Below, piece by piece: positions 18,108-29,649 of a stretch of 64,000 bases of DNA. Source of the stretch: Poa pratensis (taxonomy: Eukaryota > Streptophyta > Magnoliopsida > Poales > Poaceae); NCBI GenBank assembly GCA_947311845.1, contig CAMZMU010000096.1, positions 10,433,203-10,497,202 on the forward strand. Direction: 5' to 3'. The notes under the pieces are model-generated. The model was not told the DNA's origin and made no database searches. It saw only the letters and a list, made by a program, of their open reading frames with translations. Every line of letters starts with the position of its first letter. Position 1 is the first letter of the stretch. A program made the position numbers and the translations under genes.

Positions 18108-21100
18108 ATGGCTGCCAAGCTCGTCGTCGTCTTCCTCCTTCTGCTGCTTGGCCTCGGCCTCTGTTCCTGCGGCAATGTGAGCACTCTGTCCCAGAGTTCC
18201 AGGCACCGTTTCTTGGCGGCGGCGCGTAGCCTAGCGTAGCTCAATACTGTCTTAGATTGTGCTCTCTTTATTTCCTTCTTTAACTTCATCGGCATGTCGA
18301 TCTGCAGGTGCAGATAGTGTACATGGGGGAGCCGCACCCGGAGCTGCACCCGGACCTGGTCCGAGACTCGCACCACGGCATGCTCGCCGCCGTCCTCGGC
18401 AGGTGAGCAGGCTACCTTCCATGGTTGCTCATTTCTTCGGTGCATACCTCAAAACTCAAAACCTGCGTGTGTGTATTTACGCAGCGAGCAGGCGGCCGAG
18501 GACGCCATCCTCTACAGCTACAGGCATGGCTTCTCCGGCTTCGCCGCCGTGCTGACCGACGCGCAGGCGAGGCGCCTCTCCGGTGAGCTGCCCTGCACAT
18601 CCTGCTCAGACCTGCTGTTGCTTCGTTTTCTTCTGAATCTGTTCTTATGGCTTGTGAACTGAACTTTGGTGCTCACAGATTGGCCTGGGGTTGTGCGGGT
18701 GGTCCGGAACCGGGTGCTCGACCTGCACACCACCAGGAGCTGGGACTTCATGCGGGTGAACCCGTCGCCTTCCGGTGGGAGCGGAATCCTCTCCGAGAGT
18801 AGATTTGGGGAGGACTCCATCATCGGTGTGCTAGACACAGGTGAGTGAGCCTGTATTTCTTCAGTTGTGTAGTAGGCAGAATTCAGTATTGGACACTGGC
18901 ATTGTAGTGTGATGACTGCTGACTTGTTCTTGGGGTTGTCAGGGATATGGCCGGAGTCGGCGAGCTTTAGAGACGACGGCATCGGCGAGGTTCCGAAGCG
19001 GTGGAGAGGCCGATGCGTCGCCGGAGAAAGGTTCAATGCTTCCAACTGCAACAGGTTTGCCTGCCTGCTCTTGTCTTTCAGTTTGCCATTTGGTTATGAG
19101 AAACAACCACTACCTGGAAGTGACTTCAGATTCATGATAGGATAGGAAAATAATAGGCGCGAAATGGTACGTCAAAGGGTATGAAGCCGAGTATGGGAAG
19201 ATGAACACGACTGACGTCCACGAGTACAAGTCGGCGAGGGATGCCGTTGGGCACGGGACGCACACGGCGTCCACAGCTGCCGGCGCTCTGGTACCTGATG
19301 CCAACTTCCGTGGGCTTGCCAGTGGTGTGGCGAGGGGAGGGGCGCCAAGGGCTAGGCTGGCTGTTTACAAGGTGTGCTGGGCTACCGGAGATTGTACCTC
19401 CGCAGACATACTTGCTGCCTTCGATGATGCCATTCACGACGGTGTCGATGTGCTGTCGGTGTCTCTGGGACAAGCACCACCTCTCCCTGCTTATGTCGAT
19501 GACGTCTTGTCGATTGGATCATTCCACGCCGTTGTGAGAGGGATCGTCGTGGTCTGTTCTGCAGGCAATTCAGGTCCTTATTCAGAGACAGTGATCAACT
19601 CGGCACCATGGGTTCTGACCGTTGCTGCGGGCACCATTGACAGGACGTTCCTTGCAAAGATCACCCTTGGCAACAATAGTACGTATGTGGTAAGAGTTTC
19701 ATCTGAATTAAACCTACTGTTGATGTGTCCCTGTCTGCGGCTGGCATTCTGATGTACCATGGATGCAGGGTCAAACAATGTACTCCGGAAAACATGCTGC
19801 GACAAGCATGCGTATAGTGTATGCTGAAGATGTTTCATCGGATAATGCTGATGATAGTGATGCAAGGTTAGCTTCGTCGTCCTTGGTCTCTTCTTATCAA
19901 TCCTAGAATCTCTATTGCCCTTCTGGCTAATGCCTTTGCAGAAGCTGCACTGCAGGATCTCTGAATGCTACTCTAGTAAAAGGAAATGTGGTGCTTTGCT
20001 TCCAAACACGAGTACAGCGAGCATCCCAAGTGGCAGTAGAGACCGTAAAAAAGGCCCGTGGTGTAGGAGTCATCTTCGCACAGTTTTTAACCAAGGACAT
20101 AGCGTCTGCATTTGATATTCCCCTTGTTCAAGTAGATATTCAAGTTGGAACAGCCATACTTGCATATACTACTAGCATGAGGTACTTAAAACAGTCTTCT
20201 ATATGATTCAGTAGTTGTGAATTATATGAGGTTACCGTCTGTTTGAGTCGTGTTGACATTTGTTTTACATGCACAGAAATCCAACAGTACAATTTGGCAC
20301 GGCAAAAACAATTGTCGGCGAATTAATAGGTCCTGAAGTTGCATACTTCTCATCTAGGGGCCCAAGTTCTCTGGCTCCCTCTATTCTGAAGGTAAATATC
20401 TCCTTTGGTTGATTAACTAAGTTCATCCTTGATCCATTCTACAAAACTTAAACTCTAAATAAACATGCATCTTCTCTTGCCATCCAATTTTTGCAGCCAG
20501 ATATAACTGCCCCAGGTGTAAACATCTTGGCCTCATGGTCACCTTCTGTAGCCTTATCATCGGCTGTGGGATCTGTGAACTTCAAGATAGATTCAGGAAC
20601 TTCAATGTCCTGCCCACACATTTCAGGCGTGGCCGCTCTTCTCAAATCAATTCATCCTAATTGGAGTCCAGCTGCAGTAAAATCAGCAATGGTTACAACA
20701 GGTAATGCCCATCTGCTTCTCTTTTCCAAAGATACGCTTCTCCTTAACAATTATACACATCTGCAGCCACTGTCCATGATGAGTATGGATTTGAGATGGT
20801 AGCCGAGGCAGCTCCATACAAGCAGGCGAACCCATTCGATTATGGAGGTGGTCATGTAAATCCAAATAGGGCTGCGCACCCTGGCCTCGTGTACGACATG
20901 AGACCGTCTGACTACGTGCGCTTCCTTTGCTCCATGGGCTACAACAACTCGGCCATCACCACCATGGTTCAGCAGCACACAACCTGTGAACACACTCCGA
21001 AATCGCAGTTGAACCTGAACGTCCCCTCCATCACCCTTCCTGAACTGAGGGGCAAACTGTCGGTGTCGAGAACGGTCACGAATGTCGGCCCAGCCACGTC

Positions 21101-21335
21101 CAAGTATAGAGCGCGTGTGGAAGCGCCTCCAGGGGTGGATGTCACCGTGAGCCCCTCGCTCCTGACCTTCAACTCGACCACCAACAGGTTGTCGTTCAGG
21201 GTGACGTTCCAGGCCAAACTGAAGGTGCAGGGGAGGTACACCTTCGGCAGCCTGACATGGGAAGATGGCGTCCACACGGTGAGGATCCCGTTGGCGGTTC
21301 GGACGGTGATCAGTAGGTTCTACGTCAATGCATGA
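18108..21335 (+). CDS. Subtilisin-like serine protease (plant subtilase, SBT3-like), 11 exons
   Basis: A secreted endopeptidase acting in the apoplast or cell wall. GT-AG exons are 18108-18176, 18308-18402, 18485-18582, 18679-18840, 18943-19054, 19146-19689, 19769-19866, 19942-20181, 20277-20391, 20497-20701 and 20767-21335. The phases fit and give 768 residues, normal for the family. The order is a signal peptide ([19 protein letters not shown]), an inhibitor I9 prodomain (VQIVYMGE), the S8 domain with catalytic Asp about 140 (GVLDTG), His about 215 (GHGTHTAS), oxyanion Asn in SAGNSGP and Ser about 547 (GTSMSCPH), an inserted PA domain (about 380-470), and a C-terminal fibronectin-III-like domain (VSRTVTNVG). 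All key residues are present, so it looks functional. The SBT3-like prodomain start suggests that subfamily. The substrate is unknown. Confidence 0.95.
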
Positions 21336-21774
21336 ATAAGCAGGGCATTGTAGTATTTATGATCATGAGAACACAAGATGTAACGAACTCGCTAATTTCT
21401 CCTGATTTCTAATGCCATTGGTGATTGGTTGGGGTTTCTTGGCTAAAGTCTTACTAAATTGCATCATACTTTGTCAAAATTTGCCCAATTCAAGTACTAT
21501 GTGCAACATGAATTGCATTGGTAAAAATAAACTCTTATTGATGATGAGGGACATCTTTGGTCACACAAGGAATTGTGACAGTAAGCAGTAACAGAGCAAC
21601 CCACTCTCGTATAATTTGCAGCATACACGGTGAGAATACAATGGGTGTTTAGAATGTAATAATGCTACGAGTAATGCTAGTAGTAGAAGTATATCTGTCA
21701 CGACCAAGAATCCAATTTGGGAACGTAAGAGGTCAAAAGCATACACATACGGGACCTGACATTGCCGACGCGCC
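21336..21774. other. Space between two convergent genes
   Basis: The 3' ends of the subtilase (plus) and the oxidoreductase-like gene (minus) face each other here. The region is AT-rich and probably holds both 3' UTRs. Poly(A) signals were not assigned with certainty. Confidence 0.5.
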
Positions 21775-22092
21775 TCACGATTTCGTCTTCTCGTCGTCGG
21801 CGGAGGCCTTGGCGGCCTCGTGGGCGGCCTCGTGGGCGACGAGAGCCTTCTGGTAGTCCTGGAGCTCGTCGTAGTAGATGTCCCAGACGCAGCGCACGCA
21901 GCCGCTGCCGCAGCAGTCCCCCGGGAGCGGCTTCTCGGGCGGCTCGGGGGCCGGAGGCGCGTCGGCCTTCTTGGCGGCCTCGGCCATGGGCGCGGCAGGG
22001 AGGCGGCGGGAGAGGTGGATGAGGGGGCGCGCCGGCGCGGGGAAGAGGGGCGGGATCGGAGAGGCCGGGATGCGGAGCACGGCGGCCAGCAT
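21775..22092 (-). CDS. Oxidoreductase-like domain protein, probably mitochondrial
   Basis: A single-exon gene of 105 residues starting at an ATG at 22092. The N-terminal 35 or so residues (LAAVLRIPASPIPPLF..., rich in Arg, Ala and Pro and lacking acidic residues) look like an organelle targeting peptide. The conserved core PGDCCGSGCVRCVWDIYYDE with four cysteines matches the oxidoreductase-like domain family (PF09791; OXLD1 in animals). The exact biochemical role of this family is not settled. A Lys/Ala-rich helix ends the protein. The frame is intact and the GC-rich leader upstream (22093-22220) fits a housekeeping plant gene. It is convergent with the subtilase. Confidence 0.88.
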   Translation of the reverse strand: MLAAVLRIPASPIPPLFPAPARPLIHLSRRLPAAPMAEAAKKADAPPAPEPPEKPLPGDCCGSGCVRCVWDIYYDELQDYQKALVAHEAAHEAAKASADDEKTKS

Positions 22093-22229
22093 GCGAGAGC
22101 CTCGGGGGAGGAAGGGGAAAGCGATGGGATTGGTTCGTTGGAGTTTTGGAGGAGGAAGAGTCCGATTGGCGCAAGCGATCGGGCGAAGGGGACACGCGGC
22201 GCGTCGTGTTTGGTTCGATTACGGCTGAC

Positions 22230-23354
22230 GGGTCAATGGGTGATGAAATTCTTGTCAAACATACGTGCTCAAACTGTATTGTGGCTTATTATTAGGTTCA
22301 GCTGATTGATTTGTTAGGTTATTGATGTTAACTAATCACTATAGAATGATATTTGACATCACATCACACATAAATAGATAAAAGTATGGAGGATTTCAAT
22401 GTAAACCATGAACAAGATAAAACTATAGCGATTAAACAAGATATAATTCAACCAAATTGGAGCCTAAAAGATTCTCGATTTTCATATTTACCTTTCTGAA
22501 TATTCTTTCAAAGTTCAAAGTTAAATCATACAGACAACAATGTTTGTGTCTAAAATGTCAGATATTTTAATACAAACAAAGGGCTTCAAGTAATTCAGAA
22601 CCAACAAAATATCTGACAAAAGAAATTGATTTGGGCAAGGTAAGGAAAAAATGCTTATGGTGCAGTTTCTCAACAAGAATCATTTCTTCCTTTCGCTAAC
22701 AAAGTCATTTTTTCAAACATACATCGATATCTTGAACCTAACCATTAACAAGCAAGAACTAAAATAACTTCGTAATCATATATAGCACCATCGGAGCATT
22801 AACCCATTGGTTCTTTATTATGGTAAATCATCTCAGAAATTAGACCTAAACATCATCCGACGATATCTTGATTACCATTTTGGACATCTAATTGTTTTGT
22901 TAGCTCAGATGTCAATGACCTAAGACCTATAATCGGAGTTTTAACCAACGCACTGATGCAACTTCAAATAAAAATTACATGCTAGGTTACATGTGAACTA
23001 AGTTCTATGAACTGATCTGGCCATACTACAAAAAACACATATACAATCACCATATGATTGAAAACCTTCAAGTAATAATTTTCCGACAATTTAAAGAGGA
23101 TAAAAAGAGATTTCCCCCACACATGATATTTTCTATTAACCATCAAATTTTGGTGACTATAGGCCTAAATTAATCCTAACTAGATAATAATATATGTATG
23201 TTTGGAAACATTGATATAACTTCAAAATATTTACAAGAGTTATCCTTGTATTTACGAGGGCCACCAGTCTAGTTTATATGATGATTACTAATGGCACCAA
23301 ACCAAATCGAATACATTAAGGGGGAATGGTCGAACGTTGATCAGTGCTTAAAAC
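22230..23354. other. AT-rich intergenic stretch, no gene seen
   Basis: About 1.1 kb with stops in all frames and no recognised terminal repeats. A degenerate transposon such as a Helitron cannot be excluded, but no TC start, 3' hairpin and CTRR end could be matched with confidence. Confidence 0.5.
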
Positions 23355-23666
23355 TTACAGCAGATCCTTGAGAGGTGTCCCTAAGTATAGCGCAAAAGGA
23401 GTTGGAGACACCGTTGGGGCATAGGCGAACGCGGTCATAGCTGCTTGTTGTTCGCGGGGGAGTCGTCCTATTACGGGAACTTCACTAGCCTCGCTCGAAT
23501 ACTGGCTACGAACTCCAACAAATCTAAACTTCTCGGCGGGCTCCTCCTCCATGGTGCTAGTCTCGATCAACAGTTTTGAATCCCAGAGGAAGACAATATC
23601 TAGACTGGACACAGTGCTCTCTGCGATGGCGCAAGCACGAAGATCTCGTTCTTTCTTCCGCGTGAG
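23355..23666 (-). pseudogene. Gene-like fragment cut by the Harbinger insertion
   Basis: On the minus strand an open frame reads out of the Harbinger boundary into SLDIVFLWDSKLLIETSTM, EKFRFVGVRSQYSSEASEVP and FALYLGTPLKDLL before a stop at 23355. It lies on the same strand as the F-box-associated fragment on the other side of the element (27150-26590). The two may be halves of one gene, but no motif in this piece proves it. Confidence 0.4.
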
Positions 23667-23974
23667 TAAGGGCGTGTTTGGTTGCTCGCATGGATTTTTG
23701 CCACTTTGCATCCGTGGCTCACTTGAGCCTGGCCCTGGAAAAACGGGAATTGAGCCATGTTGTGCACTTAGTTCGGTTGCCCACAATTTCCTAGCCAGAC
23801 CCGTTCGGTTGGGTACATAGAACCAATGTGCTCGTGTTTGGATGTCCAGATTGATTGTTTAAGCCATAAACCACAGTGTTTGGTTGCCTAGTTTGTGGTT
23901 GTTGTGCTTACCTTGCATGTCCAAGTGGTGAGCTTACCAGCCCACAAAGGTTTAGGGTTTAAGGAGGTACAGAC

Positions 23975-24271
23975 TTAGAACAAGCACAAATAAGAAATGA
24001 TGACGACCAGGACGACGATAATGTAGTCTTTGATGCTGCAACATGCAATCCGTCCTCCACCTTTGCGCTTAGCGGTCTTCCTTGATCCAGTATTGTTGCA
24101 TTGAGGTTGGAGAGGGATCTCTTCTACCTGGGACATGGCGAAAGCTTCATGTGCCTCCCTTAGAGTCTTGTACCTTTGGCAGCACTGGTTGGGGTAGTTG
24201 CCCAGCTGAGCCGAGCAAGAGTTCCAGGTTGTGTAGATTCCTGGATTCCTGCCCCTGAACACCACATACCA
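23975..24271 (-). CDS. Viroplasmin / RNase H1 N-terminal-like domain ORF inside Harbinger
   Basis: The exon opens at a likely acceptor (TTATAG|TGG at 24271). It encodes WYVVFRGRNPGIYTTW, then CSAQLGNYPNQCCQRYKTLR and EAHEAF. This matches the caulimovirus viroplasmin / RNase H1 N-terminal domain (PF01693), a small fold that binds RNA-DNA hybrids or double-stranded RNA. A Lys-rich tail (SRKTAKRKGGGR) and a hydrophobic C-terminus (IIVVLVVIISYLCLF) follow, the latter a possible membrane anchor. The 5' exon was not found. The domain is known in plant genomes. Its presence inside a Harbinger element is unusual and may reflect capture of a host exon. Confidence 0.65.
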   Translation of the reverse strand, partial: WYVVFRGRNPGIYTTWNSCSAQLGNYPNQCCQRYKTLREAHEAFAMSQVEEIPLQPQCNNTGSRKTAKRKGGGRIACCSIKDYIIVVLVVIISYLCLF

Positions 24272-24614
24272 CTATAACAAAGAACATCAATATTAGAACA
24301 TTGGCATACTAGGAACACATGATCACAAGGTGGAAAATCAACATAAGAAAAGCATGCATTGATCATCTTCTACGGACAGCACTACAAGCTGCATAATTGT
24401 TCACTGCCCAGCTAGTATGGTGTTAACCTACCACCACATCAAAAGAGGGTGTCATACTACCCCGCAAGTTCGTCGTGTGAGGGGTTAGCTTATGTACCAC
24501 CTCAAGCACCCAAAATATACAGGTCATAAGAAGTTTTGTTGTCCTAGCTACCCAAAATATACATCATCATCATGATCATCATCATCATCTAGCATGCTTG
24601 CAACACCGCCACCT

Positions 24615-25741
24615 TCAACTTCCCGAAAGGTAGTAGTGCTTGTTGAGGAAGTTCTGGAGCCAAAGCAGATGGTGGTCCTCGGCCATCAGAACGAATCCAA
24701 ATCCTTGCGCCTTGTTGTCCAGGAGGTGGCCAAGAGCAGCAATCTTGGCGGTGTCACTATATGTTCCCTTCGCGCTCATCACAGCCTCATAGAGGCCGGG
24801 GTGCACGTCGACAGGCACGCTCTCCCTGATGGCGGATGCCACCTCCCTGACGGTCTCGGTCATGCTGGTGAAGACAAGCACCTCCACATCGACCAAGGCA
24901 CCCCTCTTCCTCTTCTTCTCCCCTCTCTCAGGTACCTTGGGTGCATGATCATCAGCCTTGGTGCCTCGGGTGTAAGCAGGACCATCAACATTGATGGTGT
25001 CCGACTCCTGCGATTCAGGATCCTCATGTGTACCGAGAGGCTCAATGGACCCCATGGAATGCCTTCTAGTGGCAAGACCGAAGGAGAAGATGGTCTGGAT
25101 CTGCTCGTAGCTCAGGATGGGCTTGTTTAGAAACGCAGCGTCCTTGGGGTGATCCTAGGGACAAAAAATAGTTAGACAGTTAGTGTTTGACAGTTAGAAA
25201 GTGAGACAGTTTAGGAACTGAACAATGTTAGACAGTCGGCTAACTAGAATGTAGCCTCTGAGGTGCTCCGCCTCCAAGATGATGATGTGAGTATCCTCAT
25301 CCCAATGTGCACAACTCAGGTCCTTGAGCTTTGACACCTTGATCCACCTTGATCTCCACTTCCTGAGGTGGTTGTAGATCTGAGTAGAGGTGACCTCCTG
25401 CCCACAGAAGTCAAAGACAAGCTTCGCAACTGTGTTGAGATGCACCTCCTAAAACCCCTTGTCAGTCCTCACCCCGGAGGCGATCAGCTCGGACATCTTG
25501 TTCAGCATGAAGGTGGACAGAAATGGAGGCCACTTCATGGTCATCCCCATCTTGCTCTTCTTGTCCTTGTCACCAGCATGCTTCTCTGGCCCCAGACAAG
25601 GTGTGGCCAGCTGTGACCCCATCCTAGGCACCTCGAACATCTCCATCTCCGGCATCTCCTCCGACTGAGAGTCCGGGACAAGGGAGAGAGCGAGCTGACT
25701 CTCCCCTCAAGCAGAGCGTGGCTAAATTCGTCGAAGCTCAT
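24615..25741 (-). pseudogene. Myb/SANT-like DNA-binding protein of Harbinger (ORF1 type), nonsense mutation
   Basis: This ORF corresponds to the accessory DNA-binding protein of PIF/Harbinger elements, which helps the transposase find element ends. Exons about 25741-25245 and 25154-24615 flank a GT-AG intron. The Myb/SANT-like domain (PF12776 type) reads MKWPPFLSTFMLNKMSEL, then VHLNTVAKLVFDFCGQEVTS and IYNHLRKWRSRWIKVSKL with ordered Trp residues. A later part carries a basic patch (GEKKRKRG) and a C-terminal LALGHLL/AEDHHLLWLQNFL-like helix. An in-frame TAG at 25449-25451 sits where a Lys is expected (KGF*EVHL), and an N-terminal frame change near 25690 is also needed. This copy is probably dead. 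Confidence 0.72.
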
Positions 25742-26589
25742 GTCCTACAACGGTGACGAGCAAGACAGGTGCATGACTAATCGAGCAAGACAGGTCACAA
25801 GAACATGATCCGAAGGCCGAAGCTACAAAGATCTACATCATGGCCTACCAAATTGACATGCTAACAGCAAATCAAGATCCTAAACATGCTCAAACTACAT
25901 CATGGCCTAAATATCTACTCCATTTGCACAGATCTACAATACCTAGGGTTCGATTGCGCTTACCGGCATCGTATCGTGGACGACCGCTCTCTGCACGGAG
26001 AGATCGAGGAATAAGCGCTCCGCCGCCGGCAGTCGACCACCGTTCACCGGAGTAGAAGGAGGCGTCGCTTACCTGGTCATCGTCGTTGAATCTCCTCTCG
26101 GACGAAGAGCTCAAAATGGGGGGAAATGGTGGCGGGAGCTTCGGCGGTGAGAGGAGAGGTGTGTAATAGGGGAGGCAAAATAGGGCGGTGAGCGAAATTT
26201 CTCCCGCCACCATTTTCACGTGCGCGCGCGAGCGCCCGCGGCCACACGCCATCTCCCTAGCTTGCACGAGCTCGCCTTATGCGTTCCCCTTTTTGCCTTG
26301 CGGGAGGGTGGCCCTGAAGAAACGGTGAAATCGGGCGTTCGTCTCGGGAATGGCCCAGGTTGCTTTAAGGTTTGTGCACATGCAGGCTCGCCGAACGGGG
26401 CAGGTAACCAAACGGGCCAAAATTAGCATGCAACAGTGCGTTCCTAAGGCCCGTGGGCAACCAAACACGCCCTAAGTAGGTGCCCCCATTGGAGGGCGTG
26501 CGTCCCCGGGAGGCACCACCCGGCGGGATGCCTCTTCATGTAGGTCTCGTGCACCGCCGCTTGGTCGATATTGTGTGACCAGCAGCCTT

Positions 26590-27150
26590 CCTAATGCAAC
26601 TGTCCAAACCACCTAATCCGATGAAGCATCGCCAGATCGAAGCTCACATTCCTGTAATACCCGTCGTTGTGGCTGTGCTCGGCTCCGTCGTTGCACGTCG
26701 GGTTGCCATAGAGCAAGCCGTGTCGTGCACCGCTTACGGGCACGGTCCTCCACTCCGTATCTGCCCCGATCGTGAACACGTGCATCTCTTGCTCCACCAT
26801 GGTGTTTCCGATGATGTTCGCATGAGAGAAGAAGTAGCCATCGTAACTGACCTTCCCTTGAAAAACACTGTGAATGATCTTGTATCGCCTCGCTGGCGTC
26901 GAAGCCGAAGCAGTACATTGCAGTGGTGGACGTTCTCGCGTCGGCCGTGGGCGGCAGCGGCTGGGCGATGGAATCGCCGGTGACCGGCTCTACAACCTTG
27001 ATGACGTCGTGCACTGAGTCGCGGAAGCAGAGCAGGCCACCGTTGAGCGACTCGTTGGAGCGCCGGCGCCCAGGGTAGACGACGATGGTGTGGGTGGGTG
27101 TGCGGCGTATGGGGTAGAGCATGGGCGCGTCGATGAAGGTCAGGTCGGAT
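26590..27150 (-). pseudogene. F-box-associated domain fragment with frameshift
   Basis: Minus-strand residues LTFIDAPMLYPIRRTPTHTI, SLNGGLLCFRD, YCFGFDA, then in another frame RYKIIHSVFQGKVSYDGYFF, VFTIGADTEWRTVPV and LLYGNPTCNDG match the F-box-associated repeats common in grass F-box proteins. These proteins would select substrates for SCF ubiquitin ligases. The frame breaks near 26890 (FDASEA.. versus RYKII). The N-terminal F-box itself is missing, as the sequence beyond 27170 is unrelated. The 3' side runs towards the Harbinger insertion at 26472. Confidence 0.6.
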
Positions 27151-27259
27151 ATGACGCTGTGCCAGGGGGAGGCAGGAAAATAATATGAGGGGGGGCCAAT
27201 GAAAATTTTAACACTATGCCAATTGTTAGGGAGGGCCGAATTACTAAAATGCAACATTT

Positions 27260-28799
27260 TTAGGGGCTTCTAGCAAAGAAATTAGGGGATCTAAAAAGAA
27301 TTTCTGCATGTAGAAAGACAAGTCCTCTTAGTTGTAGAAAGACTATTTTTTTTAAAGATGAAAAGACAATTTATTTATGTAAGACTATTTTTTCTTCCCA
27401 ACTATGTATTTTCTGTTTTTTCTAAGTTTAAACAGATTTGTTGAGCTATAATATTGTAAGACTTAATTATACCATTTTTGGGTAAGATTGTACTACATGT
27501 GATGCTGATTTTCTTTTTTGAGTGTGCCAAAGGCACAACTTGTAGCAGGTTCAGAACGAATCTGGGTCGAAGGCAATAAGCTATAAGCCCAATCAGCTAC
27601 TCCTTATAACTCAAGGCGTGGCCGTGAAGATTTTAACTGATTGTGGACAGCATTCCCGGCATCCTGCTAACGTTTACGAGATCAATTGTCAGTAATGAAG
27701 ATTTCTCATTGCCGAACAAATGTTGGTTCCTAACCACGTGATTAAACTGATTTACATACAAGTTGCAGTGTCGATATCATTTTGCCTTGTAAACTTCAGC
27801 CCAAACTTCACTTTTTACTCCCACTCACTGTATTGCGGCCCCCACCCAACATTTTTTGGTTAGCTCCGCCGCTTAGACCTATGTCCCTTTCAATTGGCGC
27901 TGCTATATGTGGTGACCATCTCAGACAGCGATGACCGAGGAACAGCCGGAATCGACGGATTCGTGCGATGGCATCCCCAGGTTGAGCGGTCGCCGACCCG
28001 CCCTCGTGTCCTTGTGGTGGAAGTGGTGAACTTGGGCAACACCGCCGGGAAGACATGAGTAGGCTGAGAACCTAGAGTCCGACCGAAATGAACGATCGTG
28101 CGTCGACTCCCCTATGCTTGGCTGGTAGCTAGGACGGCGAGGAGCCTAACCGGCGGCATCGGCTAGCGTAGTTGGGCGTAAACAAGATGCTCAATATAAT
28201 GTTAGAGACTAGTTAAAGATGGTTATAGGTGGGTCTTACCTCTACTTTAGCCGTCAGTTAACGGGTGCTTCTAATTTGTGCCACGCCAACACTTACAGCG
28301 GGCCCCACCTCTCAGAAAAGGCATAAAAAATACGTGTTTACGAATGGATTAGTGCTTTTTTCACCGTGTCACTAAATTGGTGTTTCAGTGAGAAAATGGA
28401 AAACTGCTAGTTTATGTGACGATGCTCCAAATTGGGTTTTTATTTTTACAATATTCTCTTTCTTGTGAGCAAGGGATCATGACGAAGATGCAGGCGTGAA
28501 AGGGAATGTCACTATTATGGGTTTGGGTTTGGGCTGGACTTATGGGCACGGGGTGAAGGAACTAGCGGAGATCGTCGTATGAAGTGTGGTGTGTGAAGCA
28601 ATTTCGCTTTTTAAATGCAAGCTTAAAAAAATCATGAAATTGGCGACCAATCGGTTAAATGGGATCACTCACCATGTGGGTCGATCACCTCCGATGCAAT
28701 GCAGCAACATCCAGCATTGGGTGGCCGTAGGCTATATGAACTAAAGGAGAGTGTGTGGTAGGACCTGTTGCGAAATAAATAAATAGGTACCAAAGCGTT
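27260..28799. other. Intergenic, unidentified
   Basis: AT-rich with a moderately GC-rich patch at 27830-28160. No coding frame or recognised transposon end was found. Part of the patch may be old transposon sequence. Confidence 0.4.
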
Positions 28800-29200
28800 T
28801 TTACAGATTCAAAATAAACATGGAGACTCAAAAGTTTGGGTCAGATTGACGAAGGTTAAGCAATACTTCTTCCAGAGTTCCAGCTAAATAACATTGTCGA
28901 TTAAAGACGGTTCTCAAGTCAGATTTGGGAGGATATATGTGGGGAATGCTTTTCTTGGATCGACTGGAGTTTGTGCATTTCGTCCAAGCCACATTTGGAG
29001 GATATATTTGGTATCTTCATAAAGGAGTTATATTGACCAGGGACAATCTTGCCAAATGAAATTGGCGAGGCAGTACAAAATATGTTTTCTATTACCACAC
29101 TGAGTCAATCAAACAACTTTTCTTTCAATGTAACAAGTTAGCTTGCGAAGTATGGTCAATTGTCCAAGCGGCCTCTAAATTTATCCATCTCTAATTGTGC
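28800..29200 (+). pseudogene. Degraded LINE reverse-transcriptase tail (zf-RVT-like)
   Basis: Read with several stops and shifts, the plus strand gives VKQYFFQ, LSIKDGSQVRFG, FVHFVQATFGGYIWYLHKG, VILTRDNLAK, NWRG and SIKQLFFQCNKLACEVWSIV. These are the conserved blocks that follow the reverse transcriptase of plant LINEs (zf-RVT type, with the Cys/His ligands partly kept). No ends or target duplication could be set. Confidence 0.6.
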
Positions 29201-29422
29201 TACATTAGCATGGTAATTTGTTATATGGATACATAAAAAATTAATTTCCCAGATTTTGTCCATAATTTGTTTAGCTACACGCTGTGAAGGAAGGATATGA
29301 TGTAAAATACTCGAGCTATGAGAAGTACGGAATTAACTACTCACTCTGTCCCTAACGTCTTGATGTTGGTCGATAACATATGAGAACAGTGCCTAACCAT
29401 TGGAAGCATTTTTCATACACTA

Positions 29423-29647
29423 TCTCCATTCCTCAAAATAAGGGCTATAATTTTGTATTGTTGATTTTTGTAAAAAACATTAAAATCAACAATACAAAAT
29501 CAATATCATTAGATACATGTTAAATATAATTTCATGTGATATTATTTTTATCGTAGATTCGTAGTTACTAATATTTTTTGCTAAAACTTTGTCAAATTTA
29601 CATTGTTGACTTAAACATTATAAGCCTTGTTTTGAGAAACGGAGGGA
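29423..29647. mobile_element. Mariner/Stowaway-like element, about 225 bp
   Basis: The ends TCTCCATTCCTCAAAATAAG and CTTGTTTTGAGAAACGGAGG are an imperfect inverted pair beside TA. The interior is AT-rich and contains an internal palindrome (TTTTGTATTGTTGATTTT ... AAAATCAACAATACAAAA at about 29451-29499). It is non-coding. Confidence 0.65.
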
Positions 29648-29649
29648 TT

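Larger units (their letters stand above)
23670..26472 (-). mobile_element. PIF/Harbinger DNA transposon lacking a transposase
   Basis: The terminal inverted repeat GGGCGTGTTTGGTTGC is perfect at both ends (23670 and, inverted, 26472). It is flanked by the 3 bp target duplication TAA (23667-23669 and 26473-26475), the signature of PIF/Harbinger. Extra copies of the TTTGGTTGCC motif lie just inside the left end (near 23878). The 2.8 kb interior carries a Myb/SANT-like ORF and a viroplasmin-like ORF, both on the minus strand, but no DDE transposase. It would depend on a relative for movement. Both flanks are gene-like, so it may have landed in a gene. Confidence 0.92.

Noticed and set aside
22250..23290. 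Possible Helitron ending in CTAGT near 23270
   Set aside because: No 3' hairpin next to the end, no matching TC start and no captured gene could be shown.
25890..26267. 125-residue minus-strand frame inside the first Harbinger element
   Set aside because: It is upstream of the Myb-like ORF, low in complexity and without motif. It is more likely leader or promoter sequence.
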